Numbered from the stretch's first letter, positions 1-7,154 are shown. The stretch: 48,022 nucleotides of DNA from Treponema sp. (GCA_024402695.1 JAKSTG010000023.1:1-48022); one strand, 5' to 3'. Translations and numbers: made by a program. The notes: generated from the sequence alone by a model not told the origin.

Positions 1-31
1 TCATTACAGGCAGATTTCAAATTCTCTGCCA

Positions 32-97
32 CACAATCAGGATGATAGTTTTTTTACAAGTTTGAAATATCCCCCTTTTTCTTTCATCCTGATTGTG
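32..97. repeat. 14-bp perfect inverted repeat
   Basis: CACAATCAGGATGA at 32-45 is the exact reverse complement of TCATCCTGATTGTG at 84-97, with 38 bases between. As RNA it would form a long stem with a large loop. It could be a stem-loop at the end of a transcript or the remains of a small inverted-repeat element. No transposase is nearby and no T-run follows either arm directly, so it is not a typical intrinsic terminator. Confidence 0.7.
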
Positions 98-196
98 CCC
101 GCCATTTATAAGCTTTATTAAATTACCCGAGTCTGTTTTAAAATCCATAACGCTATGTCTGTTTTTAATCCAGCTAAATTCGTATTGATGGGGATA

Positions 197-233
197 AGGT
201 TGATAACCCTCCAAAAATTGCGGGTCGTTATAC
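197..233 (-). repeat. Dispersed repeat, copy 1
   Basis: These 37 bases are identical to positions 1295-1331 and 6555-6591. Read on the plus strand the unit begins with GGTTGATAACC, a short inverted repeat (GGTT-gat-AACC), and ends CGTTATAC. On the minus strand it can be read as the peptide YNDPQFLEGYQP, and in this copy that frame is open on both sides. Flanking bases differ from those of the other copies. Confidence 0.9.
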
Positions 234-460
234 AAAAGACCGGTTACGGAAACATCCGCGTGATTTCCAATGAAGATGCAGAGAAATCCCTGAACAGAAA
301 ATACCTGGCCATCCAGTGTACGAATATCGGAATGCACCCGAAGACTGACGAAGAAGTTTTTGAACAGGACACACTGCCTACGAACTCCGGAACGACGTAA
401 GCATCACCGAAGCCGAAGCCATGCGCGTCTACGCCGAACTCAAAGCCGGCATGGGAATAA
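234..460 (+). pseudogene. Possible frameshifted coding remnant
   Basis: Directly after repeat copy 1 the plus strand reads as protein-like sequence, including KTGYGNIRVISNEDAEKSL and HPKTDEEVFEQDT. That frame soon ends at a stop (398-400). A different frame continues from about 372 with TAYELRNDVSITEAEAM, then VYAELKAGMGI. Joining the two by one frameshift near 365-375 would give a coherent chain of about 75 residues. No start codon with a ribosome binding site is evident and the family is not recognised. The minus strand is also open over part of this stretch, so the coding strand is not certain. Confidence 0.3.
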
Positions 461-486
461 ATAGGCTTCCGTTTTTCCGAACAGTA

Positions 487-726
487 TCAGATCTGCTCTC
501 CGTAATCGTATCCGGGTTTTTTGTACAGAACATCTTTGTCGGGAACGATGCATCCGTCCCAGACTTTTGATTTCCATTCTTCCTGCGGAACATCCTTTAT
601 GGCAACCGATACGCTGGAAGTCTTGCAGCCCATAGTCTGTGCCAGAACTTCTGCAATTCTTTCCGCACATTCTCTTTTCTGTTCGTCATTTCTTCCTGGA
701 AAACATTTGATCTCTACATGTGGCAT
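487..726 (-). CDS. 4-oxalocrotonate tautomerase family protein
   Basis: This is a 79-residue protein of the 4-oxalocrotonate tautomerase (PptA-like) family, small beta-alpha-beta enzymes that use an amino-terminal proline as catalytic base for keto-enol tautomerisation. The chain starts MPHVEIKCFPG, so Pro becomes residue 1 after Met removal. The alpha helix QKRECAERIAEVLAQ and the SVSVAIKDVPQEEW strand region follow the family pattern. GAGAGGATC lies just before the ATG and serves as ribosome binding site. The gene is 59 bases downstream of the HIT gene on the same strand, so the two are probably cotranscribed. The physiological substrate cannot be told. G+C is higher than in the genes to its right. 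Confidence 0.85.
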   Translation of the reverse strand: MPHVEIKCFPGRNDEQKRECAERIAEVLAQTMGCKTSSVSVAIKDVPQEEWKSKVWDGCIVPDKDVLYKKPGYDYGEQI

Positions 727-785
727 TTTGATCCTCTCTACATTGAATATTCTCTGGCCGTTCCGTACGTGTTTCCTGAAACCCG

Positions 786-1247
786 TTACTTGAAAAGCAG
801 GTCCAGTTCCCGGGCCAGCTTTGACTTAAGTTCTTCAAGTTCAGCGCCTTTGATCATCACGTCTTCGGACCACATCTTGTCCCGGGGGAGCCACCATACA
901 GGGCCGTTGCCGTTCACACCGTATTCGCCAAGGTCGCCGAAATTGCGCGGGAAAAGATGCCAGTGAACGTGCTGGTCGCCCATGCCCAGAAGTTCGTAGT
1001 TCATCTTTTCGGCACCGAAGGCCCTGGAGCAGGCTTCGCCTACCAGTGCCATCTCCTCAAGGTATTTTGCCTTGGTCTTCGGGTCCAGCTGGAAAAGTTC
1101 GGTCTTATGTTCCTTATGAAGGAACAGGGTGTAGCCCTTGAAGTACTGGTTGTCACCGATTACAACATAACCTGTTTCCAGTTCTTTCACAAAGAAAGGA
1201 TTCTCGCCTTTTTTGATCATCTGGATTCTGTCACAAATCAAACACAT
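786..1247 (-). CDS. HIT-family nucleotide-binding protein
   Basis: The 153-residue protein carries the histidine triad motif HVHWHLFPR at about residue 93. HIT proteins hydrolyse or transfer nucleoside phosphoramidate or dinucleotide phosphate bonds, with the middle histidine as nucleophile. The N-terminus has CLIC, which could belong to a metal site seen in some family members. The chain is longer at its C-terminus than the simplest HINT proteins, with WWLPRDKMW followed by a helical tail. CAGGAGAGAG before the ATG is a good ribosome binding site. Repeat copy 2 lies 48 bases upstream of the start. The gene heads a probable two-gene unit with the tautomerase. The exact substrate is unknown. 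Confidence 0.9.
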   Translation of the reverse strand: MCLICDRIQMIKKGENPFFVKELETGYVVIGDNQYFKGYTLFLHKEHKTELFQLDPKTKAKYLEEMALVGEACSRAFGAEKMNYELLGMGDQHVHWHLFPRNFGDLGEYGVNGNGPVWWLPRDKMWSEDVMIKGAELEELKSKLARELDLLFK

Positions 1248-1294
1248 TTCTCTCTCCTGTATTCTGTGTATTTTATTCGCCTTGCGGCATTTTT

Positions 1295-1331
1295 AGGTTG
1301 ATAACCCTCCAAAAATTGCGGGTCGTTATAC
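1295..1331 (-). repeat. Dispersed repeat, copy 2
   Basis: Identical over 37 bases to copies 1 and 4, and over 40 bases (1292-1331) to copy 4. It lies between the flavoprotein stop (35 bases away) and the HIT start (48 bases away). On the minus strand the YNDPQFLEGYQP frame is open to the right of the unit, but a stop codon occurs two codons before it, so this copy is not part of a longer gene. Confidence 0.9.
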
Positions 1332-1366
1332 CATTAAAAACTCTTATGCCATATTCCATATATGTT

Positions 1367-1924
1367 TTAATTTTTATTCTGTTCAACAATTTTTAAACAA
1401 AAATCAAGAATTTCATTTTTATGTTTTAGTAAATCATTTTTATTTTCAACAGATGTAAAACCTATACTTCCAGCACACTCTATTTCAAGATGTCCATAAA
1501 AATGTTCAATTGTTTGTATTAGCCTTTCGCACTCATGCATTCCAGGACCTGTTCTCTGAACGATGCAATACCCCTTTTTATTTTTCGAAATCATTGCATG
1601 AGGTTCATGAGTATTACACCATGGTGTCCATCTGTCTATAAATGATTTATATTGTCCTGGAACATCTGCCCAATAAGATGGTGAACATGAAATAATAATA
1701 TCGGCATTTTCAAATTCTTCAACAACAGATTTAAAATCATCCTGAATATTACACAATGCAGTCTGATGACAGGTTCTACAACCTTTACAAAATTCAATTT
1801 TGTAATCATCTATACAAATACTTTTTACACAAAAAGACTTCTTTAATTCAGAAGATACTATTTCAACAATTTCTGCAGTTGCTCCATTCTTTACTGGACT
1901 ACAATTAATTACAAGAACATTCAT
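1367..1924 (-). CDS. Flavodoxin-fold NAD(P)H-dependent oxidoreductase
   Basis: A 185-residue flavodoxin-like-fold protein of the NADPH-dependent FMN reductase / iron-sulfur flavoprotein group. It opens with the FMN phosphate loop region MNVLVINCSPVKNGATAEI. Next comes a cysteine cluster CKGCRTCHQTALC at about residues 48-60, typical of this group, and then the flavin-contacting SPSYWADVPGQYKSFIDRW. I chose the ATG at 1924 because GGGAGAA sits just before it; an upstream TTG at 1936 would overlap that site. The gene is much more AT-rich than the neighbouring HIT gene. It stands between repeat copies 2 and 3 as a single-gene unit. Its redox partner is unknown. Confidence 0.85.
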   Translation of the reverse strand: MNVLVINCSPVKNGATAEIVEIVSSELKKSFCVKSICIDDYKIEFCKGCRTCHQTALCNIQDDFKSVVEEFENADIIISCSPSYWADVPGQYKSFIDRWTPWCNTHEPHAMISKNKKGYCIVQRTGPGMHECERLIQTIEHFYGHLEIECAGSIGFTSVENKNDLLKHKNEILDFCLKIVEQNKN

Positions 1925-1992
1925 ATTTTCTCCCAATTATTTTTACTTTCATACAAAACAACAAATAGTATCTTCTATTAGTTGGCTTTAAT

Positions 1993-2049
1993 TGATTGAT
2001 ACCCTTTCAAAAATTGCGGATCGTTATATCTGTCCAATACCAACATCAA
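1993..2049 (-). repeat. Dispersed repeat, copy 3 (diverged, extended)
   Basis: This is a diverged copy. On the minus strand it reads ELMLVLDRYNDPQFLKGYQ, against QKLILAVARYNDPQFLEGYQ in copy 4. The similarity therefore reaches about 20 bases beyond the 37-base unit. Several base differences are synonymous (for example AGG/AGA, GAC/GAT, GGT/GGG). A stop precedes this frame and another follows it after IKAN, so only a short open frame remains. It lies 69 bases upstream of the flavoprotein start. Confidence 0.8.
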
Positions 2050-2101
2050 TTCCTATTTGTACTAATACTAAATCATACTAAATTTTCTTAAATCAAGAAA
2101 A

Positions 2102-2773
2102 TTATCCTTCCAGTTTTCTGTAAAGTTCTACAAGCTTCACATATGTTTCAATGTCAGAGAGGCTATACCCCATTTCACTTAAATATGCTTGAGCAAATTC
2201 TTTTGAAACAAGCCCAATCAAATAATAAGTTCTTGCTATGTCGTATTCTGCAGGAGCACGCATCATATTCATAAAATCTATTACCTTCAAATTCCCATTC
2301 TGATCTACAAGGACATTTAGCGGATGAAAATCTCCATGAACAATTACATTGGAATTAGGAAAACTGTTTATGAATTTGATATATTGCAAAGCTTCTGTTT
2401 TATCTTTTATTTTTGTTTTTACCAGGACTTTTCCATAAGTTTTATAATTGAGTAAAAAATAATTCTTATGTAAATAAAAACTTTTCTGAAGACTGCAGAA
2501 TGTTTTTAAGTTTTTTTCCAAGTCAGTCTGTGTATTAAAAACAGATTCTATAGATTCGCCTTTTATATAGGAATAAATAATACCTGACCTGCCCTTCAAT
2601 TTCTTGATTCCATAAACTTCAGGGGCACTAATTTTAAACAAATTAATCAATCTGGCATTTCTATATTCACGGCGAACTGCCTGTTTTGGATAATCTACAT
2701 TAAATAATTTTATTACTTTATCTTCAGAAAGCTCAAAAACTTCTGCTGTTAAACCTTTTCCAATTAATTTCAT
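2102..2773 (-). CDS. APH/choline-kinase-like phosphotransferase
   Basis: This 223-residue protein has the aminoglycoside-phosphotransferase / choline-kinase fold in compact form. The N-lobe begins LIGKGLTAEVFEL (nucleotide loop) with VIKLF carrying the ATP-binding lysine. The catalytic loop is VHGDFHPLNVLV, with Asp and Asn in the HGDxxxxN motif, and the metal-binding Asp is in LKVIDFMN. Such small kinases phosphorylate antibiotics, sugars, amino alcohols or protein targets, and the substrate cannot be read from sequence. The DNA is strongly AT-rich and the Shine-Dalgarno sequence is weak. Repeat copy 3 lies 52 bases past the stop. It is divergent from the adenylate cyclase gene across a 191-base AT-rich gap. 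Confidence 0.85.
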   Translation of the reverse strand: MKLIGKGLTAEVFELSEDKVIKLFNVDYPKQAVRREYRNARLINLFKISAPEVYGIKKLKGRSGIIYSYIKGESIESVFNTQTDLEKNLKTFCSLQKSFYLHKNYFLLNYKTYGKVLVKTKIKDKTEALQYIKFINSFPNSNVIVHGDFHPLNVLVDQNGNLKVIDFMNMMRAPAEYDIARTYYLIGLVSKEFAQAYLSEMGYSLSDIETYVKLVELYRKLEG

Positions 2774-2926
2774 TTTTTAACTCTGACAATTTTTCTTATA
2801 TAACACTAAATTTTTAACTGTTTTTAGTATATATGAATTTCCCGAAGTATATTATACTGATTTTAATTATTCTTTTTTTTAAACTGCAACTCCAAACCAA
2901 ATTTTCAGTTTCACCACAGATTTCAA

Positions 2927-2955
2927 ATTACATGCCTATATAGTTGTGATATAAT
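2927..2955 (+). promoter_or_regulatory. Putative promoter of the cyclase gene
   Basis: TATAAT at 2950-2955, with a weak -35 (ATTACA, 2927-2932) at 17-base spacing. The ATG of the cyclase is only 9 bases beyond the -10 box and has no Shine-Dalgarno sequence, so transcripts from here would be nearly leaderless. A downstream ATG in the same frame (3001) would give a longer leader but also lacks a good site. Confidence 0.5.
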
Positions 2956-2964
2956 AACAATACA

Positions 2965-4377
2965 ATGTTGGGCTTTTTAATTAAATATCAAAGATTCTTA
3001 ATGCTCTTTCTGCAGGGAACATGTTCATTTATTGCATTTTTGATTCTGATTACTAATAGTTTATGTGCTAAAAGAAAAACTGCTATTTTCCTGCTGGAAG
3101 TTAGCGCCGTCCTTTATCTGGGAGCCCCTATAGTTCATCTGACCTATGAAGGAGTTCCTGGAGATGCGGCACGATGGTTCGTGAATATTTCAAAATTTCT
3201 AGATTATTTATCTCCATCTCTGATGCTCTTAAGTTTCAGTTTGTATCTGCGGGATTTGCTTTCTCATGAAATAGAAGTAGCAAAAAGAAATAAATTTCTA
3301 TTGGCACTTGCAGAAGTGATACTTTTAATTGGAGTGATTCTTCTTATAATTTCCAGATTTACAGGCTGGTATTATTTTTATGATGAGTTGAATCATTATC
3401 ACCGTGCAAAAGGCCGCATTATTGCCACAATTATTCCTGGCGTCTGCATGATTCTTCAGATTATTTGTATCTTATCAAACTACAAGAATATTTCTAAAAG
3501 AGTTCGACTTCCTTTAGTTTTATTTCTGATTATTCCAGTTTTGTCTTCCGTTATTTCATTTAGAACTCACGGTTTTTATGTTACAAATATTTCAACAGTA
3601 TTCATGGCAATTGTGCTTTATATTTTTGTTGTTATGGATTCCAATGAGACTATTGAAAATGCACATAAACGGGAAGTTGAAATTCTCGAAAATTACAAAA
3701 GGGAACTGGAAATCAAAGTTGATGAAAGAACAAAGGAACTTCGTATTGCTAATGAAAAAGCCGAAAATCTACTTTTGAATATTTTACCGGAACCAATTGC
3801 AAAGGAATTAACTGAACATCCTGATAAAACCATTTCACAAAAATTTCCTAACGCAACTATTTTATTTACTGATATTGTTGGATTTACAAAAATGAGTAGT
3901 CAGATGTCTGCGGAAGAAACTGTTTATATGTTGAACGAACTGGTTTCTCTTTTTGATAAGCGTGCTAAAGATGAAGGAATTGAAAAAATAAAAACTATTG
4001 GAGACGCTTACATGGCAGCAACCGGTCTTACAACAGAAAATACACAAGATGGCGCACTAAAAATGATTCATTTTGCACAAGGCCTCTTAGCTGATGTAGA
4101 GCAGTTCAACGAAAAATTCCACATGCAGATAAAAATCAGAGTAGGAATAAATTCTGGAAATCTGGTTGCTGGCGTAATTGGTAAGACTAAGTTTATTTAT
4201 GATGTATGGGGAGACACTGTTAATGTTGCCAGCCGTATGGAAAGTACCGGTGAATCTATGCAGATACATGTTTCTGAAAATACCTGGCTGCAGACAAAGA
4301 ATTCTGTTTCCTATGAAGGCCCTGTCAACGTTGAAGTAAAAGGTAAGGGCGAAATGCGTTGTTATTTTGTACGGTAG
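2965..4377 (+). CDS. Membrane class III adenylate cyclase
   Basis: The 470-residue protein makes cyclic AMP from ATP. About seven hydrophobic segments fill residues 5-225, followed by a charged coiled-coil linker (about 228-275) and a C-terminal class III cyclase domain (about 290-470). The metal-binding aspartates are D303 (ILFTDIVGFT) and D347 (IKTIGDAYMA). K343 and D413 (IYDVWGD) are the pair that selects adenine. N420 and R424 (VNVASR) stabilise the transition state. All residues needed for activity are thus present. The membrane part resembles no named sensor I can identify. The gene stands alone, with a GH5 gene 61 bases downstream on the same strand. Start choice is uncertain because no ribosome binding site is visible. 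Confidence 0.92.
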   Translation: MLGFLIKYQRFLMLFLQGTCSFIAFLILITNSLCAKRKTAIFLLEVSAVLYLGAPIVHLTYEGVPGDAARWFVNISKFLDYLSPSLMLLSFSLYLRDLLSHEIEVAKRNKFLLALAEVILLIGVILLIISRFTGWYYFYDELNHYHRAKGRIIATIIPGVCMILQIICILSNYKNISKRVRLPLVLFLIIPVLSSVISFRTHGFYVTNISTVFMAIVLYIFVVMDSNETIENAHKREVEILENYKRELEIKVDERTKELRIANEKAENLLLNILPEPIAKELTEHPDKTISQKFPNATILFTDIVGFTKMSSQMSAEETVYMLNELVSLFDKRAKDEGIEKIKTIGDAYMAATGLTTENTQDGALKMIHFAQGLLADVEQFNEKFHMQIKIRVGINSGNLVAGVIGKTKFIYDVWGDTVNVASRMESTGESMQIHVSENTWLQTKNSVSYEGPVNVEVKGKGEMRCYFVR

Positions 4378-4427
4378 CGTATAAAGATTGAATTTTGATT
4401 ATGAATATATTGTTGTTGACTTTTTAC

Positions 4428-4433
4428 GGGAGG
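4428..4433 (+). promoter_or_regulatory. Shine-Dalgarno that fixes the GH5 start
   Basis: GGGAGG stands five bases before the ATG at 4439. Codons upstream of it stay open back to 4388, but they would place charged residues before the signal peptide, so 4439 is preferred. Confidence 0.8.
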
Positions 4434-4438
4434 TAATT

Positions 4439-5665
4439 ATGAAAAAACTAAAATTTATCTGCTCTTTTTTGCTTATTTTAATTTCTGGAACTTCATGTAT
4501 GTTATCTGCAAAAGAAACTGAATCTAAAATTGAAGATAAAACATTTAATGAATCTGATTTTGAAGTTATGAATGCTTTACAATTTACAAAAGTAATGGGA
4601 AATGGAATCAACCTGGGAAATACAATGGAAGCTGCAGGAGCTTATTGGTTAGGCTACAATGCTAAACCCGAACAATATGAAACTTCCTGGGGACAGCCTG
4701 TAACAACAAAAGAAATATTTGAAGCTATGAAAGATGCAGGTTTTGACAGTGTCAGAATTCCTGTTGCCTGGACAAGTACAATGGATTGGCGTAATGGCGA
4801 CTTCAAAATCAATGATGATTTTATGGATAGAGTAAAAACCCTTGTAGATTGGGCTTTAGATGCTGGCCTGATTGTAATGATAAATGATCATTGGGATTAT
4901 CAATGGTGGGGTCTTTTTGGACAAGATAAAACTTTGGCATACAAAATATTTGATGCAATTTGGGACGATGTTGGAACAAATTTTAAAGACTATTCATATA
5001 AATTAGTTTTTGAAGCAGGAAACGAAGAATGGGGTCACCGCTTCAATGATGAAGTTGATGGTAAAACTGGAAATTTAACAGTGGCTGAACAATACAAATT
5101 GATGACAGAGTTGAGTCAATATTTTGTTGATAAAATCCGTAATCAGGGAAGTAAAAATTCAAAACGTTTTCTGTTAATTCCCGGTTATAACACAGACTTT
5201 GAAAAAACAACAGACAGTCAATTTAAAATGCCAGTTGATCCTTCAAACAATATTTCTAAACTTATGGTTTCGGTTCATTACTATTCACCAGCCCTTTATT
5301 CTTTAGTTGGAGAACCGGTTGATTGGGGTGGGATTAAGCAACCTGCAAAAACCTGGGGATCAGTAAAAGAAATAAGTGAACAAAACAGGCTTTTTAACTT
5401 GTTGAAGAACTTTAAAAACGATGGAATTGGTGTTGTAATTGGTGAATATGCGGTTGCAATGTTAAAAAATGAAGATGGAAGCTACAGTCGTAAAGAAAAT
5501 GATGTTCTCTGGCTGGAAAATGTTCTTGATAATTGTGACAGAAATAATTATGCGCCATTCTTATGGGATTGTAATAACTATTTTCACAAAACAGGAAAAC
5601 TAGGATTTGCAGATTCTGATATTGCTGAACTTTACAAAAGTCGACGATATGAACTAGAAAAGTAA
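4439..5665 (+). CDS. Secreted glycoside hydrolase family 5 enzyme
   Basis: This 408-residue exported enzyme belongs to the GH5-type cellulase / endoglycanase family, which cleaves beta-1,4 glucans, mannans or xyloglucan by a retaining mechanism. The N-terminus MKKLKFICSFLLILISG ends in TSCMLSAKE, a signal peptide with a possible but non-ideal lipobox cysteine. The (beta/alpha)8 domain starts with MGNGINLGNTMEA. The likely acid/base is E196 in FEAGNEEWG and the nucleophile E336 in VVIGEYAV, both after strands as the family requires. SVHYYSP carries the conserved His-Tyr. No carbohydrate-binding module is present. The sugar substrate is not decidable here. It follows the adenylate cyclase gene on the same strand and converges on the methyltransferase gene. 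Confidence 0.88.
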   Translation: MKKLKFICSFLLILISGTSCMLSAKETESKIEDKTFNESDFEVMNALQFTKVMGNGINLGNTMEAAGAYWLGYNAKPEQYETSWGQPVTTKEIFEAMKDAGFDSVRIPVAWTSTMDWRNGDFKINDDFMDRVKTLVDWALDAGLIVMINDHWDYQWWGLFGQDKTLAYKIFDAIWDDVGTNFKDYSYKLVFEAGNEEWGHRFNDEVDGKTGNLTVAEQYKLMTELSQYFVDKIRNQGSKNSKRFLLIPGYNTDFEKTTDSQFKMPVDPSNNISKLMVSVHYYSPALYSLVGEPVDWGGIKQPAKTWGSVKEISEQNRLFNLLKNFKNDGIGVVIGEYAVAMLKNEDGSYSRKENDVLWLENVLDNCDRNNYAPFLWDCNNYFHKTGKLGFADSDIAELYKSRRYELEK

Positions 5666-5697
5666 AATTCAAAAATTTTGATAAGTGCTTTTTATTT

Positions 5698-6519
5698 TTA
5701 CCGCATACTTCGTTGTCTAGTAACTTCATACATCATAATGGAACCGGCACAGGCTACATTAAAAGAAGAAGCATAAGAATCTTCGTCCATTGGAATTGTG
5801 CAAAGTCCATCGCAATATTCTTTGAAGGCTTTGTTTAATCCCATTGTTTCATTTCCCATCATAATCATTAATGGATGGGTAAAATCTTCGTTATAAACAG
5901 GATATTCTTTATGAGCGGTAGTTCCATAAACTTTGAAGTCAGGATACTTCTTTTTTAATTCTGCTATATATGCATACAAATCATTATTATCTTCAACTCG
6001 AATAACCGGCAAATTAAAGAAAGAACCCATTGCCGAAATAACTACATCTGGATCATACAAATCTACTGCATGTCCGGTAATAATAAGCATATCAGCACCA
6101 AGAGCATCACAGGAACGAATCATTGTACCAAGATTTCCCTTATTTGAAGGACGGTCAAAAAGAACAATAAATGGATTATCAGAAAGCATAACGCTGTCTA
6201 AATCGTCCTGACGCATTTCAATAATTGCCATGAGTTCAGAAGTGTCTTCTTTACCGCTAAGGTCTTTCATCAACTGTGGGGTAAGAACAAAGTTTTCACC
6301 AGTCTTTACTTCAGAAATCATTCCTTTTGCCCAGTCTGACAAATTATTCTTATCATAAATAAGAGATTTTATATTCCAGTTTTTTGCTACTGCTTCTTTA
6401 AGGCTTCTAACACCTTCTACCAGAAATTCATTATATTTGTAGCGTTTGTTACGGTTAGTTTTGAGAACTTCGAATTTCTGATAAGTGCTGTCTTTTGCAA
6501 CAATAAAGTTTTCTTTCAT
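5698..6519 (-). CDS. TrmH/SpoU family RNA 2'-O-methyltransferase
   Basis: A 273-residue SPOUT-class methyltransferase that transfers methyl from S-adenosylmethionine to a ribose 2'-OH in rRNA or tRNA. Residues about 1-100 form the L30e-like substrate-binding part (KYNEFLVEGVRSLKEAV). The knot domain follows with FDRPSNKGNLGTMIRSCDA (motif 1), MMGNETMGLNK (motif 2) and SFNVACAGSIMMYEV (motif 3). The ATG at 6519 is preferred over an in-frame TTG at 6531 because TTGGAG lies at normal spacing before it. Repeat copy 4 lies 36 bases upstream of the start. The exact RNA target is unknown. It converges with the GH5 gene (33 bases between the stops). Confidence 0.88.
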   Translation of the reverse strand: MKENFIVAKDSTYQKFEVLKTNRNKRYKYNEFLVEGVRSLKEAVAKNWNIKSLIYDKNNLSDWAKGMISEVKTGENFVLTPQLMKDLSGKEDTSELMAIIEMRQDDLDSVMLSDNPFIVLFDRPSNKGNLGTMIRSCDALGADMLIITGHAVDLYDPDVVISAMGSFFNLPVIRVEDNNDLYAYIAELKKKYPDFKVYGTTAHKEYPVYNEDFTHPLMIMMGNETMGLNKAFKEYCDGLCTIPMDEDSYASSFNVACAGSIMMYEVTRQRSMR

Positions 6520-6554
6520 AAACAACTCCAAAATTTTTATCTGGAAATATATTT

Positions 6555-6611
6555 AGGTTGATAACCCTCCAAAAATTGCGGGTCGTTATACCTGGCCACT
6601 GCCAGTATCAA
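6555..6611 (-). repeat. Dispersed repeat, copy 4 (extended)
   Basis: The 37-base unit 6555-6591 is identical to copies 1 and 2; similarity to copy 3 continues to about 6611. The minus strand is open for roughly 36 codons, ending YISR and a stop, and contains KLILAVARYNDPQFLEGYQ. No start codon with a ribosome binding site is seen, so it looks like a gene tail rather than a whole gene. Bases 6587-6610 can also fold (ATACcTGGC and GCCAgTAT arms). Confidence 0.85.
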
Positions 6612-6743
6612 TTTCTGTTGATTTGAATAATCAACTATTCAATTATAGCACATTTATCAATCACATTGTTCGAATTTCAGCGGTTCCAGGTCTTAAGAAT
6701 ATTCTTACATTGCTAAAATCAAACATCATATGCAATACTATGA

Positions 6744-7154
6744 CTACTTTCGCTGGAATTTCATTTCCATATTTTTCGAAGGTGCATAAAGGTAAAGAAC
6801 ATCATTTTCAATTTTATAATATTCAGCGTTAGTAAGTACTGTAAAAAACATATCTTCGAATTCCATTGCATCATATTTTCCCTGAAAGCCTGTATTAATT
6901 AAACAGGATCCCCGAAAAGTTTTTCCTTTTACTTTGATGTCTGCATTGTAAAGGTTTACTCCTGCGTGACCTTTTGCGAGAAATCCTTTTCCGTCGGGAA
7001 CAAACTGAATATTTGAAACACAAATTGTCTGAGCAATATCTTCTTTGATGAGGGCTACTGTCTGCCAGTTACCTTCAAGATTTTTATTAGATGCACAGCC
7101 GGTCCAAATCATAAGATCAAGACAGACAAAAATTATACAAAGTACTTTTTTCAT
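6744..7154 (-). CDS. Small lipoprotein, possibly META/HslJ-like
   Basis: A 136-residue lipoprotein. MKKVLCIIFVCLDLMIWTGCAS is a type II signal with the lipid-modified cysteine in WTGC at about residue 20. The mature part opens NLEGNWQTVAL and closes with YYKIENDVLYLYAP, a layout like the beta-strand META/HslJ or lipocalin-like small domains, where a starting (L)xGxW motif is common. I cannot assign a function. It lies to the right of repeat copy 4 and is divergent from the EamA-type gene across a 148-base gap. Expected location is the membrane surface facing the periplasm. Confidence 0.7.
   Translation of the reverse strand: MKKVLCIIFVCLDLMIWTGCASNKNLEGNWQTVALIKEDIAQTICVSNIQFVPDGKGFLAKGHAGVNLYNADIKVKGKTFRGSCLINTGFQGKYDAMEFEDMFFTVLTNAEYYKIENDVLYLYAPSKNMEMKFQRK

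Larger units (their letters stand above)
1..486. other. Left-edge region without a secure gene
   Basis: No gene can be called with confidence here. The stretch holds a 14-bp perfect inverted repeat (32-97), one copy of the dispersed repeat (197-233) and a plus-strand coding-like remnant (about 234-460). A minus-strand open frame of 106 codons (17-337) reads through the repeat in the same frame as the other copies (YNDPQFLEGYQ), but both of its flanks match nothing I recognise. Base composition changes inside the stretch: the first 200 bases are AT-rich and 234-460 are G+C-richer, which fits a junction of unrelated segments. Confidence 0.5.

Noticed and set aside
2102..2773. Aminoglycoside resistance gene
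   Set aside because: The fold and HGDxxxxN motif are shared by many kinases with other substrates; nothing here identifies an antibiotic target.
197..6591. CRISPR array from the four repeat copies
   Set aside because: Copies are 0.7-4.5 kb apart with genes between them, one is diverged, and no cas gene is present.
197..6611. Firm call of integron attC sites
   Set aside because: The conserved unit is shorter than known attC sites, the pairing of inner boxes is poor, the interior is nearly invariant and no integrase is in the window. Kept only as a hypothesis.
6623..6832. Plus-strand 69-codon open frame after repeat copy 4
   Set aside because: It has no ribosome binding site, runs into the lipoprotein gene on the other strand and shows no domain.
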